This document shows positions 33,071 through 42,929 of a DNA stretch of 64,000 nt, one piece after another (position 1 is the first letter of the stretch; each line of letters opens with the position of its first letter). The notes beneath the pieces are model-generated. The model had not been told where the DNA came from. It saw only the letters and a program-made list of their open reading frames with translations, and searched no databases. Origin of the DNA: Mycetocola spongiae (lineage in GTDB: Bacteria > Actinomycetota > Actinomycetes > Actinomycetales > Microbacteriaceae); the NCBI RefSeq assembly GCF_020424085.1, contig NZ_CP080203.1, positions 2,976,001 to 3,040,000 of the forward strand, read 5' to 3'. Position numbers and translations under genes: made by a program.

Positions 33071-34474
33071 CTAGCCGGCGTGGGTCATCGACAGCAGGTC
33101 GAGGGCCTTATCCAGCTGCTCCTCGGTGATGTCACCGCGCTCCACAAAGCCCAGCGCCACCACTGCCTCGCGCACCGTGATGCCCTCGGCCACGGAATAC
33201 TTGGCAATCTTGGCGGCGGCCTCATAGCCGATGATCTTATTCAGCGGCGTCACGATCGAGGGCGACATACCGGCGAGTGCGGCGGCGCGCTCCACGTTGG
33301 CCTCCAGGCCATCCACGGTCTTATCGGCCAGCACGATCGCGGCATTGGCCAGCAGACGAATCGACTCCAGAAGGGCGGTACCCATGATCGGAATCTGCAC
33401 GTTCAGCTCAAACGCACCCGAGGCGCCACCGATGGCAATCGCGGCGTCGTTGCCAATCACGCGCGAGGCCACCATCAGCACGGCCTCCGGAATCACCGGG
33501 TTTACCTTGCCGGGCATGATCGAGGAGCCCGGCTGCAGGTCGGGGATGTGCAGCTCGCCCAGGCCGGTATTCGGGCCGGAACCCATCCAGCGCAGGTCGT
33601 TGCAAATCTTGGTGAAGCTCACGGCGATGGTCCGCAGCGCACCCGAGGCATCCACGAGGCCATCGCGGTTTGCCTGGGCCTCGAAGTGGTCCAGGGCCTC
33701 CGTGATCGGGAGCTTGGTATCGGCGGCGAGCAGGCGGATAACCTCCTGCGGGAAACCGATCGGCGTGTTAATGCCGGTACCCACGGCGGTTCCACCGAGG
33801 GGCACCTCGGCCACGCGCGGCAGCGCCGAGTTAATCCGCTCGATACCCAGGCGCACCTGGCGGGCATATCCACCAAACTCCTGGCCGAGGGTCACCGGGG
33901 TGGCGTCCATGAGGTGGGTGCGACCCGGCTTCACGGCGTCCTTCCACAGCACGGCCTTCTTCTCCAGGGCCACCGCCAGGTGCTCCAGGGCCGGGATGAG
34001 GGTCTCGATCAGGGCGCCGGTCACGGCAATATGCACCGAGGTGGGGAATACATCATTGGAGGACTGCGAGCAGTTCACGTGGTCGTTCGGGTGAACCGGC
34101 GCACCCAGGCGGGTGGTGGCCAGGTTCGACAGAACCTCGTTCATGTTCATATTCGAGCTGGTGCCCGAACCGGTCTGATAAACATCGATCGGGAACTGAT
34201 CGGCGTACTCACCCGCGATGATCTGATCGGCGGCACCCTGAATGGCCTCGGCGATGCCGGCATCCAGCACACCCAGCTTGGCATTGGCCGCGGCGGCGGC
34301 CTTCTTCACCCGGGCGAGGGCCACAATCTGGGCCGGCTCAAGCCGCGATCCGGAGATCGGGAAGTTCTCTACCGCGCGCTGGGTCTGCGCGCTATAGAGG
34401 GCATTGATCGGAACACGGACTTCGCCCATGGTGTCATGTTCAATACGGTACTCGGCGGATGCGGTCTCAGACAC
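33071..34474 (-). CDS. fumC: Fumarate hydratase class II
   Basis: 467-aa homotetrameric iron-independent fumarase that interconverts fumarate and malate in the TCA cycle. The superfamily signature [15 protein letters not shown] is intact. [14 protein letters not shown] and [14 protein letters not shown] are the two other conserved substrate regions, and TPVTLGQEF is present. GTG 34474 has a GGAG sequence upstream. It is the last gene of the leftward group xseA-xseB-DUF4245-carbonic anhydrase-fumC. Confidence 0.97.
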   Translation of the reverse strand: MSETASAEYRIEHDTMGEVRVPINALYSAQTQRAVENFPISGSRLEPAQIVALARVKKAAAAANAKLGVLDAGIAEAIQGAADQIIAGEYADQFPIDVYQTGSGTSSNMNMNEVLSNLATTRLGAPVHPNDHVNCSQSSNDVFPTSVHIAVTGALIETLIPALEHLAVALEKKAVLWKDAVKPGRTHLMDATPVTLGQEFGGYARQVRLGIERINSALPRVAEVPLGGTAVGTGINTPIGFPQEVIRLLAADTKLPITEALDHFEAQANRDGLVDASGALRTIAVSFTKICNDLRWMGSGPNTGLGELHIPDLQPGSSIMPGKVNPVIPEAVLMVASRVIGNDAAIAIGGASGAFELNVQIPIMGTALLESIRLLANAAIVLADKTVDGLEANVERAAALAGMSPSIVTPLNKIIGYEAAAKIAKYSVAEGITVREAVVALGFVERGDITEEQLDKALDLLSMTHAG

Positions 34475-34503
34475 GGTGTGCTGCTCTCCTCGATGTGTGA
34501 ACG

Positions 34504-35175
34504 CTACATCGCGTTCGGGGTTGTGACGCCAGCGGCGTCGATGGGATCTACGTTGCCGATGATCACATCGGCAACAGCGGTGCCCTCCATCAAACGATAG
34601 TTGGCACCCACGATCGCCAGAGTTCCCTCGGCGACCGCTGCACTAATCATCTCAGACCGGCCCAACATTTCGGCGACGGTGCCGCGCAAATGGAGCTTTC
34701 CGACCTCCATCGGGTCGGCATCCACGATCGCGGAGCCGGACTGACCGGCCACCTTCACCACGGAGGGCACAATCTGACGAATGATATTGGCGATATGGGG
34801 AGGCAGGGGCTTGGCCTCGGGGCCGCAGGACACGATGGCCTCATGCACGGCACCACAGGCATCGTGACCCAGCACCACGATCAGCGGAACCTTCAGCACC
34901 GCCACCGCATACTCCAGCGAACCCAGCACCGAATCGGAAATCACCTGTCCGGCATTACGCACCACAAACAGGTCTCCGAGGCCCTTATCAAAAATGATCT
35001 CGGCCGAGAGACGCGAATCGGAGCAGCCAAATAGCGCGGCATCCGGGACCTGGATGGTGGCCAGCTGATGCCGGCGCTCCACATCCTGACGCGGGTGATT
35101 GGGCTTACCAGCAACAAATCTTTCGTTGCCGGCCTTCATCTGCTGCCAGGCCTCGGCGGGGGTCATTTCGGACAT
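34504..35175 (-). CDS. Beta-carbonic anhydrase
   Basis: 223-aa zinc enzyme hydrating CO2 to bicarbonate. Zinc ligands Cys51 with the Asp53/Arg55 dyad ([11 protein letters not shown]) and His104/Cys107 (LGHDACGAV) are all visible, so it belongs to the plant-type beta class. It probably supplies bicarbonate for carboxylases. The ATG shares one base with the DUF4245 stop (TAATG), showing translational coupling, and the fumC start is 29 nt downstream. Confidence 0.95.
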   Translation of the reverse strand: MSEMTPAEAWQQMKAGNERFVAGKPNHPRQDVERRHQLATIQVPDAALFGCSDSRLSAEIIFDKGLGDLFVVRNAGQVISDSVLGSLEYAVAVLKVPLIVVLGHDACGAVHEAIVSCGPEAKPLPPHIANIIRQIVPSVVKVAGQSGSAIVDADPMEVGKLHLRGTVAEMLGRSEMISAAVAEGTLAIVGANYRLMEGTAVADVIIGNVDPIDAAGVTTPNAM

Positions 35176-35822
35176 TATCGGGTTGCCTCGTTCTTGATTT
35201 GGGGGGTGAGTGCAGTGGCGAGAACGTCAAACTCCTCGGTGGGGGCGGTGCCCCACAGGACGTAGGTGGACGCACCGGCCGCGGTGGTCATGCCATAGCG
35301 GGCATTGCCCACCTCGGCACGAGAGCTGCGGTTATCGTAGATGGTCCACTCGATCCCATCGATGGTGCGGACGGAACTCGCCGGGGTGTTTTTCATCAGC
35401 TGGGCGGTCCAGGTGTCATTGGCATCCAGGCCCTGCGCGAGCGCGATGAACTCTTCCTTGGGGGTGAGGAAGCCGATCTCCCACGACGTCACGGAGCTCT
35501 TTTTACGCATCTCGGCGTAATTGGAGCTCCAGCCCGTGGGAAGTTCTGGGGTCACTAAAACCTGAGACACCGAGTCCTGCGCGTGAGACGCAACCTCCGC
35601 ATAGTCCACGGTCTTCAGGAGTGATTCGGTGCTGCGCGGCACGGCAAGAACAATCACCGCGACCAGGCCCACCGTGACCAGCAGCGAAAAGACCAGGTTA
35701 TTTACGGTCTTACGCATCCGATAATTGCGCGACTGGGTGGCCTTCCGATCCGCGGTCTCGGCCGCGGTCTCGGGGCGTCCCAGCTCGGCAACAACGCGCG
35801 GTTCGGAGTTCTTTTTGGCCAT
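35175..35822 (-). CDS. DUF4245 membrane protein
   Basis: 215-aa actinobacterial protein of unknown function. A charged cytoplasmic N-terminus (about 1-40) is followed by one transmembrane segment (NNLVFSLLVTVGLVAVIVLA) and an extracytoplasmic domain with the family motifs LPTGWSSNYAEMR, SSVTSWEIGFLTP and IEWTIYDNR. The start is ATG 35822, 2 nt after the xseB stop; upstream in-frame codons are the xseB overlap. It sits with xseAB and carbonic anhydrase in one operon. Confidence 0.87.
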   Translation of the reverse strand: MAKKNSEPRVVAELGRPETAAETADRKATQSRNYRMRKTVNNLVFSLLVTVGLVAVIVLAVPRSTESLLKTVDYAEVASHAQDSVSQVLVTPELPTGWSSNYAEMRKKSSVTSWEIGFLTPKEEFIALAQGLDANDTWTAQLMKNTPASSVRTIDGIEWTIYDNRSSRAEVGNARYGMTTAAGASTYVLWGTAPTEEFDVLATALTPQIKNEATR

Positions 35823-35824
35823 TA

Positions 35825-36079
35825 TTAAAACGCTTCCTCCTCGGCGGCGACCGCGGGAGCGGCCTCGCCACCGGCGGCCGCGGCACGCGCGGCATCCAGG
35901 CGCGCCTTGGCGCCGATCAGCCACTGCTGGCAGCGATCGGCGAGGGCCTCGCCGCGCTCCCACAGCTCCAGAGAATGTTCCAGCGTGGAGGAGCCCTGCT
36001 CCAATTCGCCGACCACCCGGATCAGTTCGTCGCGGGCCTCTTCGTAGCTGAGGGAATCGATCTCGGGAAAGGAAGACAT
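35825..36079 (-). CDS. xseB: Exodeoxyribonuclease VII small subunit
   Basis: 84-aa small subunit of exonuclease VII, which degrades single-stranded DNA during repair. The three-helix core is SLSYEEARDELIRVVGELEQGSSTLEHSLELWERGEALADRC. An Ala/Glu-rich tail follows. The start is placed at ATG 36079, because AGGA lies 8 nt upstream; the ATG at 36088 directly abuts that ribosome site. It follows xseA by 31 nt. Confidence 0.88.
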   Translation of the reverse strand: MSSFPEIDSLSYEEARDELIRVVGELEQGSSTLEHSLELWERGEALADRCQQWLIGAKARLDAARAAAAGGEAAPAVAAEEEAF

Positions 36080-36110
36080 GGTGTTCATCCTATCGCGTTC
36101 GTCGGCGTGA

Positions 36111-37322
36111 TTATTCGGGCCCCGTGGACGTGGCCCGCACGGCGCCATCGGCCAGGCTCACCCGCAGCGTCACACCCTCGGGGGCATCCGCAACCCCCCG
36201 AATCACGGCTCCGTCCGCGCCCTGCACGATCGCATAACCGCGGGCGAGCGTCTGCTGCGGGGACAGCGTGCGCAGCCGCGCCGTGAGATCCACGAGGGAG
36301 GACTCGGCCCGTTCGATGCGGCGGTCGATCAGCTCGGCCCCGCGCGCCACAAACCGGGTGATCTCCTCGGAGCGTTCGGTCACGATTCGGTCCCCGAAGG
36401 CGAGCGCGGGGCGGCTTCGAATCTGCTCGATCCGGCTGATCTCCGCGCCAATAAACTGCGCCAGGCGCCCGCTCAGCCGCGAACGTGCCTGCGCCACCCC
36501 GGCGAGTTCCTCGCCCACATCCGGGACCACGCGCTTCGCGGCATCGGTGGGGGTCGAGGCCCGCAGATCGGCCACATCATCCAGCAGCGGCCGGTCGGCC
36601 TCATGCCCAATCGCACTCACGATCGGTGTGTGGGCCGCCGCGGCCGCCCGCACCACCCGTTCATCGCTGAAGCCCAGGAGGTTTTGGAAATCACCGCCGC
36701 CGCGCGCGATGATGATCACCTCCGCCTCGGGATCGGCATCCAGCGCCTCGATGGCCGCAACCACCTCGCCCACGGTGCGCTCGCCCTGCACCGCCGCATG
36801 CCGCACCCGGAAGGCCACGGCGGGCCAGCGCAGCTGCGCATTGCGCAGCACGTCCTTCTCGGCGTCGGAATCCTTACCCGTGATCAGCCCGATCACGCCG
36901 GGTAGGAACGGCAGACGCTTTTTTCTGGCCGGATCAAAGAGCCCCTCCGCGGCGAGCGCGCGGCGCAGCCGCTCGAGCCGCTCCAGCAGATCGCCGAGCC
37001 CAACATGCTTCATCTGCATGACCTGCATCGTGAGGCTGCCGCCCTTGACCCAATAATTGGCCTTGACGAGGGCCACCACCCGGTCGCCCTGCTTCAGATT
37101 TTGGGGAAGTTTTGCGCGCACCGAGGACCAGATGGTGAAGCTCACGGTGGCATCCTGATCCACATCCTTGAGCTTTCCGTAAACATTGCCGCCGGATTGA
37201 CCCCACTGGGTGATCTCACCCTCGACCCATACCGTGCCCAGGCGGTCGATATAGTCGCGAATCTTGGTTCCGAGCACGGAAACCGGCCACGGATCCTCCG
37301 CGGTTGCTGGCTGAATCGCCAT
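36111..37322 (-). CDS. xseA: Exodeoxyribonuclease VII large subunit
   Basis: 403-aa catalytic subunit. The N-terminal OB fold (VSVLGTKIRDYIDRLGTVWVEGEI) is followed by the nuclease domain with GLITGKDSDAEKDVLRNAQLRWP and the IIIARGGGDFQNLLGFSDE and PIVSAIGHEADRPLLD signatures, then a coiled-coil C-terminus. The ATG at 37322 has a GGAG ribosome site. It begins the leftward operon and is divergent from ispH, whose start lies 49 nt away. Confidence 0.95.
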   Translation of the reverse strand: MAIQPATAEDPWPVSVLGTKIRDYIDRLGTVWVEGEITQWGQSGGNVYGKLKDVDQDATVSFTIWSSVRAKLPQNLKQGDRVVALVKANYWVKGGSLTMQVMQMKHVGLGDLLERLERLRRALAAEGLFDPARKKRLPFLPGVIGLITGKDSDAEKDVLRNAQLRWPAVAFRVRHAAVQGERTVGEVVAAIEALDADPEAEVIIIARGGGDFQNLLGFSDERVVRAAAAAHTPIVSAIGHEADRPLLDDVADLRASTPTDAAKRVVPDVGEELAGVAQARSRLSGRLAQFIGAEISRIEQIRSRPALAFGDRIVTERSEEITRFVARGAELIDRRIERAESSLVDLTARLRTLSPQQTLARGYAIVQGADGAVIRGVADAPEGVTLRVSLADGAVRATSTGPE

Positions 37323-37359
37323 GATTTGCTCCTCTCACCCGTTATCCATTGTGTCGGCC

Positions 37360-37374
37360 TACAATTGAGGCGTG
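37360..37374 (+). promoter_or_regulatory. Probable leaderless promoter of ispH
   Basis: TACAAT (37360-37365) is 6 nt before GTG 37372. It is the best -10 match among the start-proximal promoters in this window, and no Shine-Dalgarno sequence is present. Confidence 0.6.
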
Positions 37375-38430
37375 AGTGACACAACTATTAGTCTGCCGAT
37401 GCCGAGGATCCCCGGAGCCCGCAACCGGCTCCAGAATACCCCGGTCAACGGGTCCAAGAAGGTGCTCCTGGCCGCGCCCCGGGGCTATTGCGCCGGAGTC
37501 GACCGCGCGGTGATTGCCGTGGAGAAGGCCCTCAACCTCTATGGCGCACCCGTTTATGTGCGTAAACAGATCGTCCACAACGTGCATGTTGTGGCCGAAC
37601 TGGAGGAGCAGGGAGCCATCTTCGTCGAGGAGGTAGACGAGGTTCCCGAGGGATCCCATATTGTTTTTAGCGCCCACGGCGTGTCCCCGGCCGTGGTGAA
37701 CGCCGCGGCCGACCGCGGACTCCAGGCCATCGACGCCACGTGCCCCCTGGTCACCAAGGTGCACCGCGAGGCCGTGCGCTTTGACCGCGATGATTTTGAA
37801 ATCCTGCTGATCGGCCACGCCGGTCACGAGGAAGTGGAGGGCACCGCCGGGCACGCGCTCGAGGCCACCACCATCGTGAACGGCCCCGAGGATGTTCCCC
37901 ACGTGGTTGTCAAAAACCCCAATAAGGTGGTGTGGCTCTCGCAGACCACGCTCAGCGTGGACGAGACCATGGAGACCGTTCGCCTGCTGCGCGAGCGCTT
38001 CCCGAACCTGCAGGATCCGCCCTCCGATGATATTTGCTATGCCACCCAGAACCGTCAGGTTGCGATTAAGAAGATCGCCAATGACTCCGATCTGGTGATC
38101 GTGGTGGGCTCGGCCAATTCCTCCAACTCGGTGCGCCTCGTGGAGGTGGCGCTGGAATACGGTGCCCGCGCGGCCTATCGGGTGGACTATTCCACCGAGA
38201 TTCGCCAGGAGTGGCTCGACGGCGTGGAGACCGTGGGCGTGACCAGCGGCGCGTCCGTCCCCGAGGTTCTGGTGGACGAGGTGCTCCGGGATCTGGCCGG
38301 TGCCGGCTATCTCGACGTGCAGGAAGTAAAAACCGCGGAGGAGGACCTGATGTTCTCGCTCCCCAAGGAACTGCGTAAGGACCTCGCCGGAAACCGCGAT
38401 GCCCGTGCGCTCGGCGGGCGCACCCGATGA
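37372..38430 (+). CDS. ispH: 4-hydroxy-3-methylbut-2-enyl diphosphate reductase
   Basis: 352-aa Fe-S enzyme of the last MEP-pathway step, giving IPP and DMAPP. The three cluster cysteines are Cys40 ([12 protein letters not shown]), Cys124 ([11 protein letters not shown]) and Cys222 ([11 protein letters not shown]). FSAHGVSP and [11 protein letters not shown] are further conserved. About 28 residues precede the conserved core, as in actinobacterial homologues. Its stop overlaps the start of the following membrane protein gene (ATGA). Confidence 0.96.
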   Translation: MSDTTISLPMPRIPGARNRLQNTPVNGSKKVLLAAPRGYCAGVDRAVIAVEKALNLYGAPVYVRKQIVHNVHVVAELEEQGAIFVEEVDEVPEGSHIVFSAHGVSPAVVNAAADRGLQAIDATCPLVTKVHREAVRFDRDDFEILLIGHAGHEEVEGTAGHALEATTIVNGPEDVPHVVVKNPNKVVWLSQTTLSVDETMETVRLLRERFPNLQDPPSDDICYATQNRQVAIKKIANDSDLVIVVGSANSSNSVRLVEVALEYGARAAYRVDYSTEIRQEWLDGVETVGVTSGASVPEVLVDEVLRDLAGAGYLDVQEVKTAEEDLMFSLPKELRKDLAGNRDARALGGRTR

Positions 38431-39401
38431 CGCGCCCCGAACCGCGCTTCGGCGAATACGCCCCGGCCTCGGCGGATCGGCCCACCCCGGATACCTCCGA
38501 GGCGGAGACCCCCACCCCCGCGGAGCCGGCCGAGCCCGCCCGCGGGCTGGACGTATTTAACGAGCTGACCGATTCCGCGGCGGAGAGCACCGCGCCCGGC
38601 GCTCCCGAGCCCGGGCCCGCCGCGCCGGCCGAGGGGTCCCCCGCATCCGCGGAGGCCCCGGCACCGGCGAAGACACCCGCGGCGCGCCCCGCGCGTCCGG
38701 AATATGGCGAATATGCCACCCCCGAGGAGCAGGCCGCCCGGATGGGCGGCGCGGGAGGGGCTCATGCCCCCACCGCGGTGACCCCCGCGGCGCAGCGCCC
38801 CAATGCGGGGCTCTATGGTGCCGGCCCCGCCGCGGACGATACGACATCCCGGCCCGCCTCGGCCCCGGGCGAGGTACCGATCCGTCCGGCGGGTTCGCTC
38901 GCAAACCGGCCGCTGGGGAAAACCCCGGCGGGTGGCGAGGTGCCGATTCGTCCGGCGGGTTCGCTCGCGAATCGCCCGGTGGGTAACCGCCCGGCCTCCG
39001 CGGATGCCCCCGTGCAGCCGCCGCGCGATCGGATCATCAGCTTTATCCTGCTGGGCTTTGGCCTGTTCATGATCTTTAATACGCTGCCGCTCTATCTGAG
39101 CCTCGGCACCGAGATCGAGCGCACCCTGCGCGCGTTTAACGTCGAGGGTTATGACTCGGTGGGCACCGCGAATATCTTTGGCTGGATTGCGCTCGCGCTG
39201 ACCATCGCCGCCTGGGCCGGAGCCGCGATCCTCACCATTCGCCGGGTGAACCGCGGCAAGCTCTCGTGGTGGATTCCGCTGATCGCCGGGGTCATCGGTT
39301 TTGTCCTGATCCTGATCGTGATGGCCGCCGCAATGCAGATCGACCCGAGCTTCCAGGACTTTAAACCCTCGCTGGAGGACGTCTTCACCACGTTTGGGTA
39401 G
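38427..39401 (+). CDS. DUF6264-like membrane protein with duplicated segment
   Basis: 324-aa protein. The first about 200 residues are disordered, rich in Ala, Pro and Glu. The C-terminal third has four transmembrane segments ([60 protein letters not shown] plus a short one). The linker contains a perfect-register 22-residue duplication starting [15 protein letters not shown]. Proteins of this layout follow ispH in Microbacteriaceae; the name DUF6264 is from memory. The function is unknown. It overlaps ispH by 4 nt. Confidence 0.78.
   Translation: MTRPEPRFGEYAPASADRPTPDTSEAETPTPAEPAEPARGLDVFNELTDSAAESTAPGAPEPGPAAPAEGSPASAEAPAPAKTPAARPARPEYGEYATPEEQAARMGGAGGAHAPTAVTPAAQRPNAGLYGAGPAADDTTSRPASAPGEVPIRPAGSLANRPLGKTPAGGEVPIRPAGSLANRPVGNRPASADAPVQPPRDRIISFILLGFGLFMIFNTLPLYLSLGTEIERTLRAFNVEGYDSVGTANIFGWIALALTIAAWAGAAILTIRRVNRGKLSWWIPLIAGVIGFVLILIVMAAAMQIDPSFQDFKPSLEDVFTTFG
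38868..38990 (+). repeat. 66-bp tandem duplication inside the DUF6264-like gene
   Basis: Two copies (from 38868 and from 38934) encode [15 protein letters not shown](L/V)G. They differ at several third positions, so the duplication is not brand new, and it keeps the frame. Confidence 0.85.
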
Positions 39402-39412
39402 TATCCGGGCAT

Positions 39413-39450
39413 AAAAAACCCTCGCCGCGAGATTCGCGGCGAGGGTTTTT
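39413..39450. terminator. Bidirectional terminator between the ispH operon and fba
   Basis: CCCTCGCCGCGA (39419-39430) pairs perfectly with TCGCGGCGAGGG (39434-39445). A6 precedes and T5 follows, so it works for both converging genes. Confidence 0.92.
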
Positions 39451-39456
39451 CTGTGC

Positions 39457-40485
39457 CTAGATGCTGAGCGACTGCCCGTAGGAACCGAGCTGGCGGGTGG
39501 CCTCAACCACGCGCGCGGCCATCGCGTTCTCGGCGGTCTTGCCCCAGGCGCGGGGGTCATAAACCTTCTTATTGCCCACCTCACCGTCAACCTTGAGGAA
39601 GCCGTCGTAATTGCGCAGCACGCTATCGGCCACCGAACGCGAGAATGCGTACTGGGTATCGGTGTCGATATTCATCTTGATCACACCGTTCTGCACGGCC
39701 TCGGTGATCTCGGCGTCGGTGGAGCCCGAACCGCCGTGGAAGACCAGGTCCAGGGGCTTGGCGGCGGTGCCGTATTTGGCGGCCAGGCCGTCCTGGATTT
39801 CCTTGAGCAGCGAGGGCTGAAGCTTAACGTTGCCGGGCTTATAGATTCCGTGCACGTTTCCGAAGGTGAGCGCGGCCATATAGCGGCCCTGCTCCCCGAG
39901 GCCCAGGGCATCCACGGTCTGGATGGCATCCTCCAGCGTGGTGTACAGGTGCTCGTTGATGTCGTGGCTGACGCCGTCCTCCTCGCCACCAACCACGCCG
40001 ATCTCGACCTCAAGAATGGCGTTGATGTTTTTGGTCATCTTGATGATCTTCTGCGCGATCTCCAGGTTCTCGCCCAGCGGCACGGCCGAGCCATCCCACA
40101 TATGCGACTGGAAGATGGGGTTGCGGCCTGCCTTTACCTCCTCCTCGGAGGCGGCGATCAGCGGGTAGACGAAGTCGTCAAGCGCGTTTTTGGGGCAGTG
40201 ATCGGTGTGCAGGGCCACGGTGATCGGGTAGTTATCGGCGATCGAGTGCACAAAGCGGGCGAAGGCCAGGGCTCCCGAGGCGCGGTTTTTCACGGTATGT
40301 CCCGCGAAATAATCGGCGCCACCGGTGGTGACCTGGATGATGCCGTCGGATCCGGCCTCGGTCAGACCCTGCAGCACGGCGTGGATGGTCTGCGAGGACG
40401 ACACGTTGATGGCCGGGAAGGCAAATGTCTTCGCCTTGGCGGTGTCGAGCATCTGTGCGTACTGCTCCGGGGTTGCGATAGGCAT
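39457..40485 (-). CDS. fbaA: Fructose-bisphosphate aldolase class II
   Basis: 342-aa zinc-dependent aldolase that interconverts fructose 1,6-bisphosphate with dihydroxyacetone phosphate and glyceraldehyde 3-phosphate. The catalytic and zinc regions are VALHTDHCPKN, SHMWDGSAVPLGEN, LEVEIGVVGGEEDGV, GNVHGIYKPGNV, LVFHGGSGS and KMNIDTDTQYAF. Its length and the EEDGV loop match the long class IIA form. GAAGGAGAAG precedes the ATG at 40485. It faces two GlpX-type phosphatase genes on the other strand, so the same sugar phosphate is handled here by three neighbouring genes. Confidence 0.97.
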   Translation of the reverse strand: MPIATPEQYAQMLDTAKAKTFAFPAINVSSSQTIHAVLQGLTEAGSDGIIQVTTGGADYFAGHTVKNRASGALAFARFVHSIADNYPITVALHTDHCPKNALDDFVYPLIAASEEEVKAGRNPIFQSHMWDGSAVPLGENLEIAQKIIKMTKNINAILEVEIGVVGGEEDGVSHDINEHLYTTLEDAIQTVDALGLGEQGRYMAALTFGNVHGIYKPGNVKLQPSLLKEIQDGLAAKYGTAAKPLDLVFHGGSGSTDAEITEAVQNGVIKMNIDTDTQYAFSRSVADSVLRNYDGFLKVDGEVGNKKVYDPRAWGKTAENAMAARVVEATRQLGSYGQSLSI

Positions 40486-40718
40486 TACTTCTCCTTCGTG
40501 GCGATGTCTAGTGAGTACTCGTATCGAGTCTACCCAGGGGAGGCCGCGGCATGTTCGGTAAATTGTGCGGATCTTAACCCGGTGCGACGCCTCCGGGAGG
40601 TGTCACGACCGGAGGGTGTGCACGTTTGTGCGGCCCCGACCCGCGCCCCGGTCGGCCCCGGTTCTGGCCGCGCGCGTGCCGATCCCTCCGTGCGCGGCCA
40701 CCCGGCGCCCGGATCGGG

Positions 40719-40733
40719 CAGAATGGGGGCATG
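40719..40733 (+). promoter_or_regulatory. Probable leaderless promoter of the GlpX paralogue
   Basis: CAGAAT (40719-40724), GGGGGC, then ATG 40731. It is identical over all 15 nt to the sequence before the PolA-like gene on the other strand. Confidence 0.55.
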
Positions 40734-41642
40734 AGCGCATCCCTTTTGTCCCCCGAACTCCGCCAGCAGTTCCGCCGCGCCACCGTGGCCGCGGCCCGTG
40801 CCGCCTCGACCCGCGTGGGCGGCGGCGATGGTGATGCCGTGGATCTTGCGGCGGTCACCGCGCTGCGCGCCGAGTTTGCCGGCATTGCCGTGGCGGGCCG
40901 GATCATCGCGGGGGAGGGCGAGAAGGACGAGGCGCCGATGCTGCCCGCGGGTGAGCTTTTTGGCACGGGCGGCCCCGAGGTGGATATTGCCGTGGATCCC
41001 GTGGATGGCACGCGCCTGGCCGCGGCCGGGCTGCCGGGCTCGATGGTGGTTGTGGCGGTGGCCGGGCGCGGGGCCTTTGCCGAGATCGGGTCGGCCTTTT
41101 ATGCCGAGAAATTTATCGCTTCGGGGCGGGTGCCCGGCCTGAGTCTCGCCGATCCGCTGGGCGAGACGATCCTCAAGATCGCGCGGGCCCGCGGGGTGGA
41201 CACCGGGGCGGTGCGGGTCGCGATTCAGGACCGCCCGCGTAATGCCGAGGCCATTGCCGCGGTGCGCGCGGCCGGGGCCGAGTGTGTGCTCTTTGAGCAC
41301 GGCGACGTCGAGCGCGGGCTGAATATCCTGCACGAGGATTCGCCCGTGGACCTCCTGGTGGGCATCGGTGGGGCGCCCGAGGCACTGATCGTGGCCGGGG
41401 CTGCCCGCGCGCTTGGCGGCCAGATGCAGGTGCGGCTCGCGCCGCAGAGCCGGGGCGAGCGTGCCCGGCTCGGGCGCGAGGGAATCGCCGTGGACCGGGT
41501 CCTGGGTCTCGACGAGCTGTGCGCCGGGCCGGCGGCGATTTTTGTCACCGCCGTGACCGATTGCGATATCGTGCCCGGCTCACCCATGGGCGGCGTGAGC
41601 GGCAGCGGCCTGGAGGAGAAAATCTGGTCCTGGGGCGCCTAG
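40731..41642 (+). CDS. Divergent GlpX-type fructose-1,6-bisphosphatase paralogue
   Basis: 303-aa GlpX-fold protein. The metal and catalytic motifs IIAGEGEKDEAPML and IAVDPVDGTRLAA are conserved, and GIGGAPEALIVAGAARALGG keeps the distal Glu. The N-terminal motif GRGDK of the canonical enzyme (gene at 41869) is replaced by GGGDG, so the motif Lys is lost. The C-terminus is also shorter, ending GLEEKIWSWGA. It could be a phosphatase of altered specificity (for example for another bisphosphate) or a regulatory paralogue. ATG 40731 is the start; upstream in-frame codons are ruled out by the promoter there. Confidence 0.85.
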   Translation: MSASLLSPELRQQFRRATVAAARAASTRVGGGDGDAVDLAAVTALRAEFAGIAVAGRIIAGEGEKDEAPMLPAGELFGTGGPEVDIAVDPVDGTRLAAAGLPGSMVVVAVAGRGAFAEIGSAFYAEKFIASGRVPGLSLADPLGETILKIARARGVDTGAVRVAIQDRPRNAEAIAAVRAAGAECVLFEHGDVERGLNILHEDSPVDLLVGIGGAPEALIVAGAARALGGQMQVRLAPQSRGERARLGREGIAVDRVLGLDELCAGPAAIFVTAVTDCDIVPGSPMGGVSGSGLEEKIWSWGA

Positions 41643-41868
41643 CCCGGTTGTGCCCGCGCGCAAGATTTGCGGTGTGCCGCGACGACGCGGCGCGCGGGAC
41701 GGTCACACACCGCCCTATTTTCGAAAATTACGTTAAGAATACAGAAATTTAATTCTCTGTGGCGTGCCTTTACCGGGTCCGGGGGGAGCGCCGACGGGTA
41801 GGCTGAGGGCATCAGGACGGCCCGTGTGGCCGGCCATCTGTCCCATAAATTTCTAGGAGTCCTTCGCG

Positions 41869-42858
41869 ATGACCAGTCCCGAAACCGAATCCCTCTATCT
41901 GCAGCCCGGACGAAACCTGGCGCTGGAGCTGGTTCGAGCCACCGAGGCCGCGGCCATTCGCGCGGTTCCCTATATCGGGCGCGGCGATAAGCTCGCGGCC
42001 GATGGTGCCGCGGTGGACGCCATGCGTGCCTTCCTGGGCACCGTGAACTTCGACGGCGTCGTGGTGATCGGGGAGGGCGAGAAGGATGAGGCCCCGATGC
42101 TCTTTAACGGCGAGCGGGTGGGCAACGGGCGCGGCCCGGCCTGCGATATCGCGGTGGATCCCATCGATGGTACAAGCCTCACGGCCGCGGGCCGCCAGAA
42201 CGCGCTCTCGGTGATCGCGGTATCCGATCGTGGCTCGATGCTGGATGCCTCGAGCGTGTTTTATATGGATAAAATCGTGACCGGTCCCGAGGGTGTGGGT
42301 GTGGTGGATATCCGCCAGCCCGTGGCCGAGAATATTCGGGCGCTGGCCAAGGCCAAGGGTGTTTCCGTGGCCGATATTACGGTGGCCGTGCTGGATCGTC
42401 CCCGGCACGAGGGCCTGATCGAGGAGATTCGCCAGGCCGGTGCGGGCACCCGCCTGATGCTCGACGGCGATGTGGCCGGCGGTATCAACGCGGCCCGCTA
42501 TGAGACCCGGATCGATATGTGTATCGGTGTGGGGGGCAGCCCCGAGGGCATCGTGACCGCGTGTGCGGTGAAGGCGCTGGGCGGGCTGATCCAGGGTCGT
42601 CTGTATCCGCAGACCGATGAGGAGCGTCAGCGAGGCATCGATGCCGGGCTCAAGATGGACTATGTTTATGAGGCCAATGAGCTGGTCAACAGCGATAACA
42701 CCTTCTTTGTGGCCACGGGTGTGACCGATGGTGGTCTGGTGGCCGGAGTGCGCCGCCTCGGCCCGATCATCCGCACGGAGAGTGTGGTTCTGCGCTCGAA
42801 GTCGGGCACGATTCGCCGCGTGATCGCCGATCACCAGGCCGAGAAGTGGCTCTCCTAA
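41869..42858 (+). CDS. glpX: Fructose-1,6-bisphosphatase class II
   Basis: 329-aa gluconeogenic phosphatase hydrolysing fructose 1,6-bisphosphate to fructose 6-phosphate. It has the complete set: YIGRGDKLAADGAAVDAM, VVIGEGEKDEAPML, IAVDPIDGTSLTA, GVGGSPEGIVTACAVKALGG and the C-terminal FFVATGVTDGGLV. AGGAG lies upstream of ATG 41869. TAGGCT (near 41800) is a likely -10, giving a leader of roughly 55 nt. It is presumably the main enzyme, with the upstream gene as its tandem paralogue. A perfect terminator follows. Confidence 0.95.
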   Translation: MTSPETESLYLQPGRNLALELVRATEAAAIRAVPYIGRGDKLAADGAAVDAMRAFLGTVNFDGVVVIGEGEKDEAPMLFNGERVGNGRGPACDIAVDPIDGTSLTAAGRQNALSVIAVSDRGSMLDASSVFYMDKIVTGPEGVGVVDIRQPVAENIRALAKAKGVSVADITVAVLDRPRHEGLIEEIRQAGAGTRLMLDGDVAGGINAARYETRIDMCIGVGGSPEGIVTACAVKALGGLIQGRLYPQTDEERQRGIDAGLKMDYVYEANELVNSDNTFFVATGVTDGGLVAGVRRLGPIIRTESVVLRSKSGTIRRVIADHQAEKWLS

Positions 42859-42886
42859 GCGCGCATTTTTAGCTCCTCGGGGCGAC

Positions 42887-42926
42887 AACCGGACCGGGTT
42901 CTTGACAGAACCCGGTCCGGTTTTTT
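42887..42926 (+). terminator. Terminator after glpX
   Basis: AACCGGACCGGGTTCT (42887-42902) pairs perfectly with the 16 nt at 42907-42922 around TGAC. A run of six T (42921-42926) closes it. Confidence 0.92.
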
Positions 42927-42929
42927 GCC

